Positions 43,590-53,209 of a DNA stretch of 64,000 nt are shown in pieces (positions within the stretch are counted from its first letter, which is position 1; every line of letters starts with the position of its first letter). Under the pieces are notes generated by a model. It had not been told where the DNA came from. It saw nothing but the letters and a program-made list of their open reading frames with translations, and searched no databases. The position numbers and the translations under genes were made by a program. Source of the DNA: Chlorogloeopsis sp. ULAP01 (GTDB taxonomy: Bacteria; Cyanobacteriota; Cyanobacteriia; Cyanobacteriales; Nostocaceae); assembly GCF_030381805.1 (NCBI RefSeq), contig NZ_JAUDRH010000017.1:171202-235201 (forward strand), read 5' to 3'.

Positions 43590-45956
43590 ATGACTCTTAC
43601 GCCAGAGCGAGAGCAAGAGGCGAGGGTTGTAGTTGATAACGATCCAGTAGCAACTTCTTTTCAGAAGTGGTCGCAACCAGGACACTTTGACCGCACCCTT
43701 GCCAAAGGTGCCAAAACCACAACCTGGATTTGGAACTTACATGCTAACGCCCACGATTTCGATACTCATACTAGCGATTTAGAAGATATATCGCGCAAGA
43801 TTTTTGCTGCCCATTTTGGACATCTAGCGGTGGTATTTCTTTGGTTAAGCGGGATGTATTTTCATGGTGCTCGCTTTTCCAATTTTGAGGCTTGGATGAC
43901 AAACCCAACTAGTATTAAACCCAGCGCTCAAGTTGTTTGGCCCATATTTGGCCAAGAAATTTTGAATGGAGATATGGGTGGTGGTTTCTACGGCATTCAA
44001 ATCACATCTGGGCTTTTCCAAATGTGGCGTGCTGCTGGTTTTACTAATACATTCCAGTTGTATTGCACTGCAATTGGTGGCTTGGTAATGGCAGCGCTGA
44101 TGCTGTTTGCTGGTTGGTTCCACTATCACAAACGTGCTCCCAAACTGGAATGGTTCCAAAATACCCAGTCGATGTTAAATCATCACTTAGCTGGGCTTTT
44201 GGGTTTGGGTTCGTTGGGCTGGACGGGACACCTCATTCATGTTTCTTTACCAACTAACAAGCTGTTGGATGCTGGAGTAGCTCTTGAGGATATTCCCTTG
44301 CCGCACGAGTTCATCTTGAATCCCAGTTTGATGAACGAGTTGTATCCCCGTGTAGATTGGGGCTTTGTGAAGGGTGTATTGCCTTTCTTCACCTTGCAGT
44401 GGGGGCATTTTGCTGACTTCCTCACTTTTAAGGGTGGTCTTAACCCTGTCACAGGCGGCTTGTGGTTAACAGATGTTGCACATCATCATTTGGCGATCGC
44501 GGTAATGTTCATCGTTGCCGGTCATATGTATCGTACCAATTGGGGTATCGGTCACAGCATCAAAGAAATGCTGGATGATGCCAGAACTCCTAATATGCTG
44601 CCATTCTTGAGCTTTATCGGGCCTGTCGGTCATAAGGGTCTATTTGAAGTTCTGACGACTTCCTGGCACGCTCAACTGTCAATTAATTTGGCAATGTTGG
44701 GTTCTTTGAGCATTATCATCGCCCATCATATGTATGCGATGCCGCCCTATCCCTATTTGGCAACCGACTATGCAACTGTGGTATCTCTGTTCACTCATCA
44801 TGTGTGGATTGGGGGTTTCCTGATAGTTGGGGCGGCAGCCCACGCAGCGATTTACATGGTACGGGACTACGAACCAGAAGAAAATTACAATAATGTGCTG
44901 GATCGGGTACTACGCCATCGGGATGCAATTATTTCTCACCTGGTTTGGGTGTGTCAGTTCCTTGGCTTCCATAGCTTTGCTATGTATTGTCACAATGACA
45001 CGATGCGGGCTTTTGGTCGTCCTCAAGATATGTTCTCGGATACGGGAATTCAACTACAGCCAGTATTTGCCCAGTGGTTGCAACACATCCATACAATGAC
45101 TATAGGTAATCCAGCTCTTCAAGTTGCTGCACCTTTGGGTCATGCTTTCGGCGGCTTGCGAAATCTGGAACTAACAGGATTGGGAACCGCAGCTCCTAAT
45201 TTGCACGAGCCTGTCAGCTATGCTTTCGGTGGTGGTGTAGTGGCTGTGGCTGGGAAAGTGGCAATGATGCCCATTACCTTGGGTACAGCAGATTTCTTAA
45301 TTCACCACATTCACGCCTTCACAATTCACGTCACTGTTCTCGTACTGCTGAAAGGGGTTTTATTTGCCCGCAGTTCTCGTTTAGTTCCAGATAAAGCTAA
45401 TTTAGGCTTCCGCTTCCCCTGCGACGGGCCGGGACGGGGTGGTACTTGTCAGGTATCGGCTTGGGATCATGTCTTCCTGGGTCTATTTTGGATGTACAAC
45501 TCTCTGAGTATGGTGATTTTCCACTTCTTCTGGAAGATGCAGTCAGATGTCTGGGGGACGGTGGGAGCAGATGGGGTGGTTACTCACATCACTGGTGGCA
45601 ACTTTGCGACTTCGTCAATTACGAATAACGGCTGGTTGCGTGATTTTCTTTGGGCGCAATCACAACAGGTGATCACATCGTACAATACATCACTTTCGGC
45701 TTACGGTTTAATGTTCCTGGGCGGACACTTCGTCTTTGGCTTTAGTCTGATGTTCTTATTCAGTGGTCGTGGCTACTGGCAAGAACTGATTGAATCGATA
45801 GTTTGGGCGCACAATAAGTTGAAAGTTGCCCCAGCTATTCAACCTCGTGCTTTGAGCATCGTTCACGGTCGGGCTGTAGGAGTTGCTCATTACCTTTTAG
45901 GAGGAATTGTTACTACTTGGGCTTTCTTCCTAGCACGAATGACAGCACTTGGATAG
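43590..45956 (+). CDS. psaA2: Photosystem I P700 apoprotein A1, far-red paralogue (PsaA2)
   Basis: A 788-residue core protein, somewhat longer than ordinary PsaA (about 750). It has eleven hydrophobic helices with many His ligands (HFGHLAVVFLW, HHHLAIAVMFIVAGHMYR, HHVWIGGFLIVG) and the F_X iron-sulfur loop FPCDGPGRGGTC. The C-terminal YLLGGIVTTWAFFLAR is standard. It pairs with PsaB2 to make the chlorophyll f-containing photosystem I. A GAGGGAGAG ribosome-binding site precedes the ATG. Confidence 0.95.
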   Translation: MTLTPEREQEARVVVDNDPVATSFQKWSQPGHFDRTLAKGAKTTTWIWNLHANAHDFDTHTSDLEDISRKIFAAHFGHLAVVFLWLSGMYFHGARFSNFEAWMTNPTSIKPSAQVVWPIFGQEILNGDMGGGFYGIQITSGLFQMWRAAGFTNTFQLYCTAIGGLVMAALMLFAGWFHYHKRAPKLEWFQNTQSMLNHHLAGLLGLGSLGWTGHLIHVSLPTNKLLDAGVALEDIPLPHEFILNPSLMNELYPRVDWGFVKGVLPFFTLQWGHFADFLTFKGGLNPVTGGLWLTDVAHHHLAIAVMFIVAGHMYRTNWGIGHSIKEMLDDARTPNMLPFLSFIGPVGHKGLFEVLTTSWHAQLSINLAMLGSLSIIIAHHMYAMPPYPYLATDYATVVSLFTHHVWIGGFLIVGAAAHAAIYMVRDYEPEENYNNVLDRVLRHRDAIISHLVWVCQFLGFHSFAMYCHNDTMRAFGRPQDMFSDTGIQLQPVFAQWLQHIHTMTIGNPALQVAAPLGHAFGGLRNLELTGLGTAAPNLHEPVSYAFGGGVVAVAGKVAMMPITLGTADFLIHHIHAFTIHVTVLVLLKGVLFARSSRLVPDKANLGFRFPCDGPGRGGTCQVSAWDHVFLGLFWMYNSLSMVIFHFFWKMQSDVWGTVGADGVVTHITGGNFATSSITNNGWLRDFLWAQSQQVITSYNTSLSAYGLMFLGGHFVFGFSLMFLFSGRGYWQELIESIVWAHNKLKVAPAIQPRALSIVHGRAVGVAHYLLGGIVTTWAFFLARMTALG

Positions 45957-46048
45957 TAGTTATTAGTCATTAGTGATTCGCAAATGACAAAGAACTAATG
46001 ACTAATGACAAAAACAATAAATTGACAAGCAAAACGGCTATCTAAACT

Positions 46049-48274
46049 ATGGCTACTAAATTCCCAAAATTTAGCCAAGACCTTGCTAGCGATCCGACAA
46101 CGCGGCGTATTTTCTATGCGATCGCCACTGCTCACGATTTTGAAAGTCATGATGGGATGACCGAGGAAAATCTTTATCAAAGGATTTTTGCCTCTCACTT
46201 TGGTCATCTAGCAATTATCTTTCTGTGGGCGTCGGGGATTTTGTTCCACGTTGCTTGGCAAGGTAATTTTGAGGTCTGGATTAAAGATCCTGTGCATGTG
46301 CGTCCTATTGCCCACGCGATTTGGGATGCTCAATTTGGGCCGGGAGCGATTGAAGCTTTTACCCAAGCAGGAGCGAGAAACCCTGTAGATATCTGCTATT
46401 CTGGCGTCTACCACTGGTGGTACACTATCGGGTTGCGGACAAATACTGAATTGTATGTTGGTGCATTGTTCCTAATTCTGCTAGCGGCAGTTTGGTTGTT
46501 TGCAGGATGGTTGCATTTACAACCTAGATTTCGCCCGAATCTGGGTTGGTTCAAAAATTCAGAAGCTCGCTTAAATCACCATTTAGCAGGTTTGTTCGGT
46601 GTTAGCTGCCTAGCTTGGGCTGGTCATTTAGTACACGTTGCTATCCCGGAATCTCGCGGTCAACACGTTGGTTGGGATAACTTTTTGTTTACTCCACCCC
46701 ATCCCGCTGGTTTGTGGCCATTTTTCACGGGTCATTGGGCAGCATACGCTCAAAATCCTGATACCGCCCAGCATATATTTAATACCTCTCAAGGTGCAGG
46801 CACAGCAATTCTCACATTCTTAGGTGGTTTCCATCCCCAGACGCAATCCCTGTGGCTGACGGATATGGCACACCATCATTTAGCGATCGCAGTCTTGTTA
46901 ATTGTTGCGGGTCATATGTACCGCACTAACTGGGGTATCGGTCACAACATCAAACAGATGATGGACGCTCAGACTTTCTTTGGTAGAAAAGTTGAAGGGC
47001 CATTTAATCTACCCCACCAAGGTCTGTACGAAACAGTAAATAATTCTCTGCATTTTCAACTCTCTTTGGCACTAGCTTGTCTGGGCGTTGCCAGCTCTTT
47101 GACAGCACAGCATATGTATTCCATGCCGCCTTATGCTTTTATTGCCAAGGACTTTACCACGATGGCGGCGTTATACACACATCATCAGTATATTGCCGGG
47201 TTCTTAATGGTGGGGGCATTTTCCCATGCAGCCATCTTCTGGATTAAAGATTACGACCCAGAACAGAATAAAGGTAATGTCTTAGAGCGAGTGTTGAAGC
47301 ACAAAGAAGCGATTATTGCTCATCTAAGTTGGGTATGCCTATTCTTAGGCTTCCACACCTTGGGTCTGTACGTCCACAACGATGTAGAAGTAGCCTTTGG
47401 CGCGGCTGATAAGCAAATCTTGATTGAGCCAGTCTTTGCTCAGTTTATCCAGTCGGCTAACGGTAAGGTTTTGTATGGATTTAACACACTACTATCAAAC
47501 CCAGATAGTATTGCTTTCACGGCATGGCCTAACCATGCCAATGTCTGGTTACCGGGATGGTTGGATGCAATCAACAACGGGACTAACTCATTGTTCTTGA
47601 CAATTGGGCCGGGTGACTTTTATGTTCATCACGCGATCGCTCTTGGTTTGCACGTCACCACCTTGATATTAGTAAAAGGTGCGTTGGATGCTCGTGGTTC
47701 CAAGCTCATGCCCGATAAAAAAGACTTTGGCTATGCCTTTCCTTGCGATGGGCCTGGTAGGGGTGGTACTTGTGATATCTCAGCTTGGGATGCATCTTAC
47801 CTTGCCGTCTTCTGGATGCTGAATACTCTGGGTTGGGTAACCTTCTACTGGCATTGGAAGCATCTATCTATTTGGCAAGGGAATGTCGCTCAATTCAACG
47901 AATCTTCTACCTATCTCATGGGTTGGTTCCGAGATTACCTTTGGGCAAACTCCGCCCAGTTGATTAATGGCTATAACCCTTATGGAACTAGTAACTTAGC
48001 TGTTTGGGCTTGGATGTTCCTGTTTGGACACTTAGCTTGGGCTGTTAGCTTTATGTTCCTAATTACATGGCGGGGTTACTGGCAAGAGTTAATCGAAACT
48101 CTTGCTTGGGCACACGAACAGACGCCTCTATCCTTTGGCTACTGGAGAGATAAACCCGTTGCTTTGTCAATTGTTCAGGCTCGTTTAGTCGGCTTAACTC
48201 ACTTTACTGTTGGTTATATCGCTACCTACGGAGCCTTTTTAATTGCGTCAACGGCAAGTAAGTTTGGTCAATGA
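46049..48274 (+). CDS. psaB2: Photosystem I P700 apoprotein A2, far-red paralogue (PsaB2)
   Basis: A 741-residue core protein of normal length. It begins MATKFPKFSQDLASDPTTRR, carries the F_X loop FPCDGPGRGGTCDISAWD, conserved His-rich helices (MAHHHLAIAVLLIVAGHMYR) and ends with HFTVGYIATYGAFLIAST. It follows psaA2 by 92 bp, the usual psaAB order. Confidence 0.95.
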   Translation: MATKFPKFSQDLASDPTTRRIFYAIATAHDFESHDGMTEENLYQRIFASHFGHLAIIFLWASGILFHVAWQGNFEVWIKDPVHVRPIAHAIWDAQFGPGAIEAFTQAGARNPVDICYSGVYHWWYTIGLRTNTELYVGALFLILLAAVWLFAGWLHLQPRFRPNLGWFKNSEARLNHHLAGLFGVSCLAWAGHLVHVAIPESRGQHVGWDNFLFTPPHPAGLWPFFTGHWAAYAQNPDTAQHIFNTSQGAGTAILTFLGGFHPQTQSLWLTDMAHHHLAIAVLLIVAGHMYRTNWGIGHNIKQMMDAQTFFGRKVEGPFNLPHQGLYETVNNSLHFQLSLALACLGVASSLTAQHMYSMPPYAFIAKDFTTMAALYTHHQYIAGFLMVGAFSHAAIFWIKDYDPEQNKGNVLERVLKHKEAIIAHLSWVCLFLGFHTLGLYVHNDVEVAFGAADKQILIEPVFAQFIQSANGKVLYGFNTLLSNPDSIAFTAWPNHANVWLPGWLDAINNGTNSLFLTIGPGDFYVHHAIALGLHVTTLILVKGALDARGSKLMPDKKDFGYAFPCDGPGRGGTCDISAWDASYLAVFWMLNTLGWVTFYWHWKHLSIWQGNVAQFNESSTYLMGWFRDYLWANSAQLINGYNPYGTSNLAVWAWMFLFGHLAWAVSFMFLITWRGYWQELIETLAWAHEQTPLSFGYWRDKPVALSIVQARLVGLTHFTVGYIATYGAFLIASTASKFGQ

Positions 48275-48399
48275 ATCAACTGTTGGCAGTTAACTTTTGA
48301 CTGTCAACAGTTAACAAATCAATCTCAGTTTTCAAGGTTATACTTTGTTATTTTTATTTCAGAAATTCAATTATTAAAAATATAAAGTTTCGACCTCCT

Positions 48400-48421
48400 C
48401 TCTTGCTTGACTGAGCAAGAG
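48400..48421. terminator. Hairpin between psaB2 and psaL2
   Basis: An 8-bp stem (CTCTTGCT / AGCAAGAG) with a 6-nt loop, followed by CTTTCCTATTTG. It could end or process the psaA2-psaB2 transcript. The rest of the 281-bp gap is AT-rich with no gene. Confidence 0.45.
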
Positions 48422-48555
48422 ACTTTCCTATTTGTGTTTGCATGAGTGTTTAATTTATTATTAAAAATTTCTAAAAACATATTTTAAAAAATCAAGAATT
48501 GATATATTGAAAATGAAGATCAAAATAAACCTGTTCAATCCAAAAGGTAATAATA

Positions 48556-49092
48556 ATGTCTAATACAGTTGATACGGTTGATACAGATATAATAAAACCC
48601 TTCAAAGGCGATCCTTGTCTTGGTAATTTATCAACCCCTATTAATGATTCTCCTTTAGCTAGAGCTTTCATTAATAATTTACCTGCCTATCGTAAAGGGT
48701 TAACTCCTTTCATGCGGGGACTCGAAATTGGTATGGCTCACGGGTATTTTCTTGTCGGGCCGGAGGTTGTTATTGGGCCTTTACGGGAATCAGCACATGG
48801 AGCAAATCTCAGTGGATTAATCACTGCCATATATATAGCTGTATCTGCTTGTTTGGGAATTTCCATTTTTGCGATTACAACATTCCAAGGGAATCCGAAA
48901 GGTTCTTATAGTGCTTATTCCACAGACTCATTAAGACCATTGAGAAATCGTGAAGAATGGAGCCAATTAAACGGTGGAATTTTTCTTGGTGCAATGGGTG
49001 GTGCAGTATTTGCATATTTACTGCTCGAAAATTTTGACTCCTTGGATGCCATCCTTAGAGGAGCAGTTAATGTTAGCTGCCTGCCGTTTTAA
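48556..49092 (+). CDS. psaL2: Photosystem I subunit XI, far-red paralogue (PsaL2)
   Basis: A 178-residue protein with the PsaL pattern: a stromal start with FKGDPCLGNLSTPI, PAYRKGLTPFMRGLEIGMAHGYFLVGP and two further hydrophobic helices. PsaL holds photosystem I trimers or tetramers together. Sequence of the loop and C-terminus (NVSCLPF) differs from housekeeping PsaL, as expected for a far-red form. It is followed 62 bp later by psaI2. Confidence 0.92.
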   Translation: MSNTVDTVDTDIIKPFKGDPCLGNLSTPINDSPLARAFINNLPAYRKGLTPFMRGLEIGMAHGYFLVGPEVVIGPLRESAHGANLSGLITAIYIAVSACLGISIFAITTFQGNPKGSYSAYSTDSLRPLRNREEWSQLNGGIFLGAMGGAVFAYLLLENFDSLDAILRGAVNVSCLPF

Positions 49093-49154
49093 TTCCACTG
49101 ATTTTGCATAGGATAAATTTGAATTTTAAATTTTGAATTTGAGAGGAGTACATC

Positions 49155-49355
49155 ATGGTAGATATGACACAACTCACAGGTGACTATGCTGCTTCATGGT
49201 TACCCTGGATCATGATTCCCCTAATTTTTTATATTTTGCCTTTTCCCGTGTTTGCTATACTATTTTTATGGATTCAAAAAGAAGACTCAGAGCAAACTCA
49301 AGAAACAGATAGTAATCCTGCACAAGTTGGGGAATTTGAAGCACCTAATCTGTAA
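49155..49355 (+). CDS. psaI2: Photosystem I subunit VIII, far-red paralogue (PsaI2)
   Basis: A 66-residue single-span protein. The motif DYAASWLPWIMIPLIFYILP is the PsaI signature. The C-terminal tail (QKEDSEQTQETDSNPAQV...) is acidic and about 20 residues longer than in ordinary PsaI. A GGAG ribosome-binding site precedes the ATG. PsaI contacts PsaL in the complex, and the two genes are adjacent. Confidence 0.9.
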   Translation: MVDMTQLTGDYAASWLPWIMIPLIFYILPFPVFAILFLWIQKEDSEQTQETDSNPAQVGEFEAPNL

Positions 49356-50024
49356 AAGAGTATCTGTTGACCATATCTTCGCCAAAATCAGAAATGTTGA
49401 ATGTTAAATAAACAGAAGTAAATAGGTCTAAAAAAACCCCCTCCTCATCTCATACCGATTTAATAAATGTTTGCAACACATCCTGATGTAGAGACGCTTC
49501 AAACAGCGCGTCTTTACTATTTGTCGCATTCTTTTTTCAAAATGGTATTAGGAGGTGGTTTATTGAGCTTCATATATAGCGATTCTCACTTCGTTGCAAT
49601 ACAGTCGGAACCCCACCCCGCATTTGCTGCCCGTAAATCCAATACTGTGACTTTGCTTTTTTTTTTCAAGTGTTTCCAAGCAGAATTTATACTCTTTCTC
49701 TAAAATCTGGCTACACATCAACCTCCGCGTCTCCTAGTCTCCACGTCCCCGCATCATCATCTGTTGCCTTCTTTTCGAGAATTGGTATTAGGGCGTGTTT
49801 GACGCGATCGCTTTAATTATTACCTGTTCTAATGAATCCTTTCCTTTCATATTTCGGTTGGCTGTAATATCATGTCCGATTAATCAAACTGAATAAAAAT
49901 GTTTGCTCGTAGTGAGGACTTTAGTCCTCAAACCGGGACTGAAGTCCTTACTACAAACTGTTTATTATGGGTGATTTGGCGGACATCATATAAGGATCAT
50001 CATTTGGTTGAATTGAGCATAACG
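49356..50024. other. 669-bp gap after the FaRLiP cluster
   Basis: No gene is supported. It holds a GTAGAGACGC...GCGTCTTTAC hairpin (about 49480-49520), a HIP1 site and the palindromic repeat at 49909-49954, and runs at its right end into the degraded toxin-like sequence. This is the edge of the cluster. Confidence 0.5.
49909..49954. repeat. GTAGTGAGGACT palindromic interspersed repeat
   Basis: An imperfect 19-bp stem (GTAGTGAGGACTTTAGTCC with its near-complement ending CTTACTAC) and a short loop. It belongs to the same family as the 26-bp palindrome at 22868-22893. Confidence 0.55.
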
Positions 50025-50177
50025 CTAAACAATGCGATCGCTACCATCCATAGACAATCCAGCTTCTTTAAAATTAACAAAGTCGATAGACAGCAACTTC
50101 AGCCAACCACGCTTTGTCAAAATACCCAGCAAAACAAGAGCATATCCGTCAAGATTGTAATCAACCAGAAAAATCAT
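50025..50177 (-). pseudogene. PIN/DUF5615-like toxin remnant
   Basis: Starts at an ATG overlapping the degraded antitoxin stop (ATGA). The 50 codons read MIFLVDYNLDGYALVLLGIL and end at a TAG at 50025, after which the expected continuation RYAQFNQMMIL is readable in the same frame. A TGG-to-TAG change would explain it. The family assignment is tentative. Confidence 0.45.
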
Positions 50178-50557
50178 GCTTTTTGGGTGACACGTTTGGC
50201 TTTTTGCTCCTCAAGTTTTGCCCAGAGAGCTTCTCGATCGGGTTTGCGTGGCATAGTTTTGATCTTAGCCAAGCGTTCGCGGTTGCGCTCTTCCCAATAT
50301 TGGCGAATTTATTCTCTAGTTTTCAGCACATCTTGATATTCGGCTTCTACTTGAGTTTGATTTGCCTGAATGTAAGACAAGGCAGCATTGATCTGTGCAT
50401 CCGTCAGGTTGAACTTGTCGCGGATTAATTTAGGTGGGTATTGAGCTTTCAAAAAATCCATTACATCGTAGAGACTGATGCGAGTGCCTGCGATCGTCAG
50501 TCTGCGTTCGGTACGAATGATACTTGACTGCTCATTGGATATTGGAGCCATACCCAT
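50174..50557 (-). pseudogene. DUF433 antitoxin-like gene with an in-frame stop
   Basis: The first 82 codons (RTERRLTIAGTRISLYDVMD) are a DUF433 protein that ends at a TAA near 50309. The same frame continues past this stop with clean coding sense (RQYWEERNRERLAKIKTMPRK to VTQKA) up to a TGA at 50174. One nonsense change thus truncated the gene. DUF433 proteins are usually antitoxins of PIN-like toxins, and the remnant next to it fits. Confidence 0.65.
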
Positions 50558-50613
50558 AGCCTCAGAGAATTTCTCTTGGAATTTACCTTTATAGTATCGC
50601 TACAACCAACTGA

Positions 50614-51204
50614 CTATAAACGAACATGGCGTACCTGCACAATCATTCGTTTTAAAGGACGCAAGATTGGATGCCAAGTTGGAGGTTTGAGATCAACATC
50701 AATATACTGTGCGATTTCCTCTGCAACAGCCTCAATTGCTTTGCCTTCCGTGTTGAGGTGAACTGCAAACTTCTCATCCGACAAAGACATCAAGCAACGA
50801 TCAAGTTGACGTGCATTCCAAGAGTTGCTGCCATCACCACGTCGCCACAATCGACGAAGAATCGTATCACGAGAAGCAAGCAAAGTAAAATGATGTACCT
50901 GTAAACCCTCACGTCTCAATGCACCGACAGTTTGATCGTAGTAGAGATGATCAACTACAGTCATGGGAACGATGATTGTTCCTGTAAAGTTCTCAGCAAC
51001 ATATCGTAGCCCTTGATAGGTAAATTCGCGCCATATCAAATGATTTTGAAAGTCTCCTACACGAACTTCTGACGGTACAATTTTGCGGAGGAAAAAGCCA
51101 ATTTGCTCAGGATCGAACACAAAACTACCAGGAATGCGACTGTGTAACTCAAAGGCAGTCTGGGTTTTGCCGATACCAAAGGCTCCATTTAACCAAATTA
51201 TCAT
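50614..51204 (-). CDS. TmrB-like P-loop ATP-binding protein
   Basis: A 196-residue protein with a kinase-like P-loop at the very N-terminus (WLNGAFGIGKTQTAFEL, G-x4-G-K-T), the DPEQIGFFLR segment and a central TLLASRDTILRRLWRRGDG lid-like region. The layout matches tunicamycin-resistance TmrB-like proteins and small-molecule kinases. No membrane segment. Substrate unknown; no operon partner nearby. Confidence 0.75.
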   Translation of the reverse strand: MIIWLNGAFGIGKTQTAFELHSRIPGSFVFDPEQIGFFLRKIVPSEVRVGDFQNHLIWREFTYQGLRYVAENFTGTIIVPMTVVDHLYYDQTVGALRREGLQVHHFTLLASRDTILRRLWRRGDGSNSWNARQLDRCLMSLSDEKFAVHLNTEGKAIEAVAEEIAQYIDVDLKPPTWHPILRPLKRMIVQVRHVRL

Positions 51205-51346
51205 TAGTGGCAGCGATTTTGTTAGAGCGACTACAATCTATCACTTTAGCAAGTGGGTATCTCGTTCCAGTCCTGCAAGCATCCTTCACAATACATGAGC
51301 TTGAGCCAGTCTGCTGTAACGCATTTGTTAGATAGACGCCAGGAAG

Positions 51347-52033
51347 CTACAGCTCCTGTTCAATCGCTTGTCTAATTTCCTCTTCGGAACTCGATCGCGC
51401 AACTGATACCATCTGTGTGGGATCATCTTGAGAGGGTCGCAATAGCTCTATTATTCCTAATCCTGGAACACGCATGACTAAATAGCCCTTCGCTTTTGCT
51501 AACTCTCCCAGGCTTTGTGTTTCCCGAATTACAGGAGATTCAAAAACTGAGTTCTCTAAATTGCCAATTATCTGATTCTGCAATTCTTCAAGTTCTGAGA
51601 GCTCATCACAATCTATCTCACAAACCCCTTCCGATTGGAATGAAATCAAAGTAACTTGGTCATCATAGTTGATATTTCGATAATAACCAATTAGTCCAGT
51701 TGTTGAACTAATCGACGATAACCAGTCTTTGAATTGCTCCCAAGTATTCCAAAAAGGATGTTCGTGAATAAGACCTCGAAATGTCAAACGGTTATTGGTG
51801 AGAATGCTACCACAAGCTCCACCCAGTATCTCTTCATCATCTTCCCGTGGATTGGAGATCAGGTTTGTCCATTCTGTGCTGAACCCTTGGATGTGAAAAA
51901 ATGGATGTTCCAGTCGAGGTGCTTGAGCACTGACACCACCCGATCGAGTCATATAAAGCAATGTATCAATCACTTCTTGCGATAAATCTGGCTTCAACTC
52001 AAGCGTAAACCCTAGCTCATATAAGTCGCTCAC
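51347..52033 (-). CDS. Hypothetical protein
   Basis: A 228-residue soluble, acidic protein that I do not recognise. It is rich in Glu/Asp with no membrane or signal segment; the middle (HPFWNTWEQFKDWLSSISS, GLIGYYRN) looks like a compact alpha/beta fold. It stands alone between the TmrB-like gene and the ATP synthase delta fragment. Confidence 0.6.
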   Translation of the reverse strand: MSDLYELGFTLELKPDLSQEVIDTLLYMTRSGGVSAQAPRLEHPFFHIQGFSTEWTNLISNPREDDEEILGGACGSILTNNRLTFRGLIHEHPFWNTWEQFKDWLSSISSTTGLIGYYRNINYDDQVTLISFQSEGVCEIDCDELSELEELQNQIIGNLENSVFESPVIRETQSLGELAKAKGYLVMRVPGLGIIELLRPSQDDPTQMVSVARSSSEEEIRQAIEQEL

Positions 52034-52146
52034 TGAAGACTCCTTATCCTAATAGCTACTCACAATAGACCTATATTTCCCAGATTCTTCACGAGTAACT
52101 CAAGGATCTAAAACCGAGTTGCTCTGTAACCGCAAACGGTTCAGCA

Positions 52147-52452
52147 TTATTTCATCAAAGAATTTGCAAGGCGACGAAGTTGCTCTCTCAGACTAATATC
52201 TATCACTTGAGAGCCAACTTTAACGACGAGACCACCAAGTATATTTGGATCAATACGGGTTTTGAGTTCAACTTGTTTAGCCCCTGTCATTTCTTTGACT
52301 TTTTCGGCGATCGCCTGCTGTTGTTTTTCCGTGAGTTCAATGGTGGCGATCGCTTCAGCTAGTACGATCTGGTTTAATTCACGTAACAAACGTTGGTATT
52401 CTTGGCAAATACCTTGTAACCACAAGATCCGGCAACGATCTACTAAAAGCAT
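52147..52452 (-). pseudogene. C-terminal fragment of ATP synthase delta subunit (AtpH/OSCP)
   Basis: A 101-residue frame that matches only the C-terminal half of the F1Fo delta subunit: FLMLLVDRCRILWLQGICQ, EKVKEMTGAKQVELKTRIDP, LGGLVVKVGSQVIDISLREQL. The N-terminal half that binds F1 is missing and a stop lies shortly upstream in frame, and no other atp genes are near. It is a stray copy, either a dead duplicate or a C-terminal-only protein. Confidence 0.65.
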
Positions 52453-52706
52453 TAAAAAATTAATTCTCTTGTTCTTACCAACGGTATAAGAATTTTGTTA
52501 AACAGTAGTGCAATTATCGTAAATTATGAGCGCTGCCAAACACCCAGCCAATCTCCACTGTATCCGTAAAGTTAATACAGTCATGAATACATTTATACAT
52601 ACTTCCGAGATAGGCTGGCGATCGCGTAACTTAATAACTGCCAGCGTAGCGTTCCCGATAGTTGTGCAAGAAACTAACGTGTTTAACAAAAGTAGGGATG
52701 CTGACT

Positions 52707-52907
52707 ATGAACCAAACAACACAGAATACATTTGGCTCTGGAATGACTGACGAAGATTGGTTTAACTTAGGGAAATCTGATGCTTGGGCTGGAAAACCTA
52801 AAGTGCCACCAGAACAAGATTCTCAAGCTGCGAGTATGTATGAACTAGGTTACAGTGAGGGAGAGATTAAACATCCGCCTACTGAAACTAAACAAGTAGA
52901 TCCTTAG
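52707..52907 (+). CDS. Small hypothetical protein
   Basis: A 66-residue protein from the ATG at 52707 (MNQTTQNTFGSGMTDEDWF), with the internal pattern WFNLGKSDAWAGKPKVPPEQ then SMYELGYSEGEIKHPP, two copies of a Gly-x-x-(D/E)-centred unit. It has the look of a conserved small cyanobacterial protein; function unknown. The start choice over an upstream in-frame ATG rests on composition. Confidence 0.5.
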   Translation: MNQTTQNTFGSGMTDEDWFNLGKSDAWAGKPKVPPEQDSQAASMYELGYSEGEIKHPPTETKQVDP

Positions 52908-53209
52908 AGTAGCAAGAGTTATCTGATATTTTGGGCAATTGATCGCTGTTTGGGGGCTTAATCCAGTCAGAACTTACGCACAAAGTTTGCTTATATATGT
53001 TGGGTGTAAGAGAATCATTTTCGCCTGTAATCTATGTTACACATAGGTTGCCCAAATATAATATAAAAGATGAATTGTAGCTAACTGGCTCCATTTTTGT
53101 GGGGGCGAGTGCTAATTTTGAGCTTATTGGTGGGTGTAGTTCAAGTCTGTAATTGTTTGTGAAATTTCAGCTAGAATCGTTACGTTGCAATAAGTATGAG
53201 TGAGATTTT
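52908..53209. other. 302-bp gap, no gene
   Basis: AT-rich sequence between the small hypothetical gene and the methyltransferase. I see no reading frame, RNA gene or clear terminator in it. Confidence 0.4.

Noticed and set aside
49467..49703. 78-codon frame after psaI2
   Set aside because: Begins in an interspersed repeat, has no ribosome-binding site and no resemblance to a photosystem subunit.
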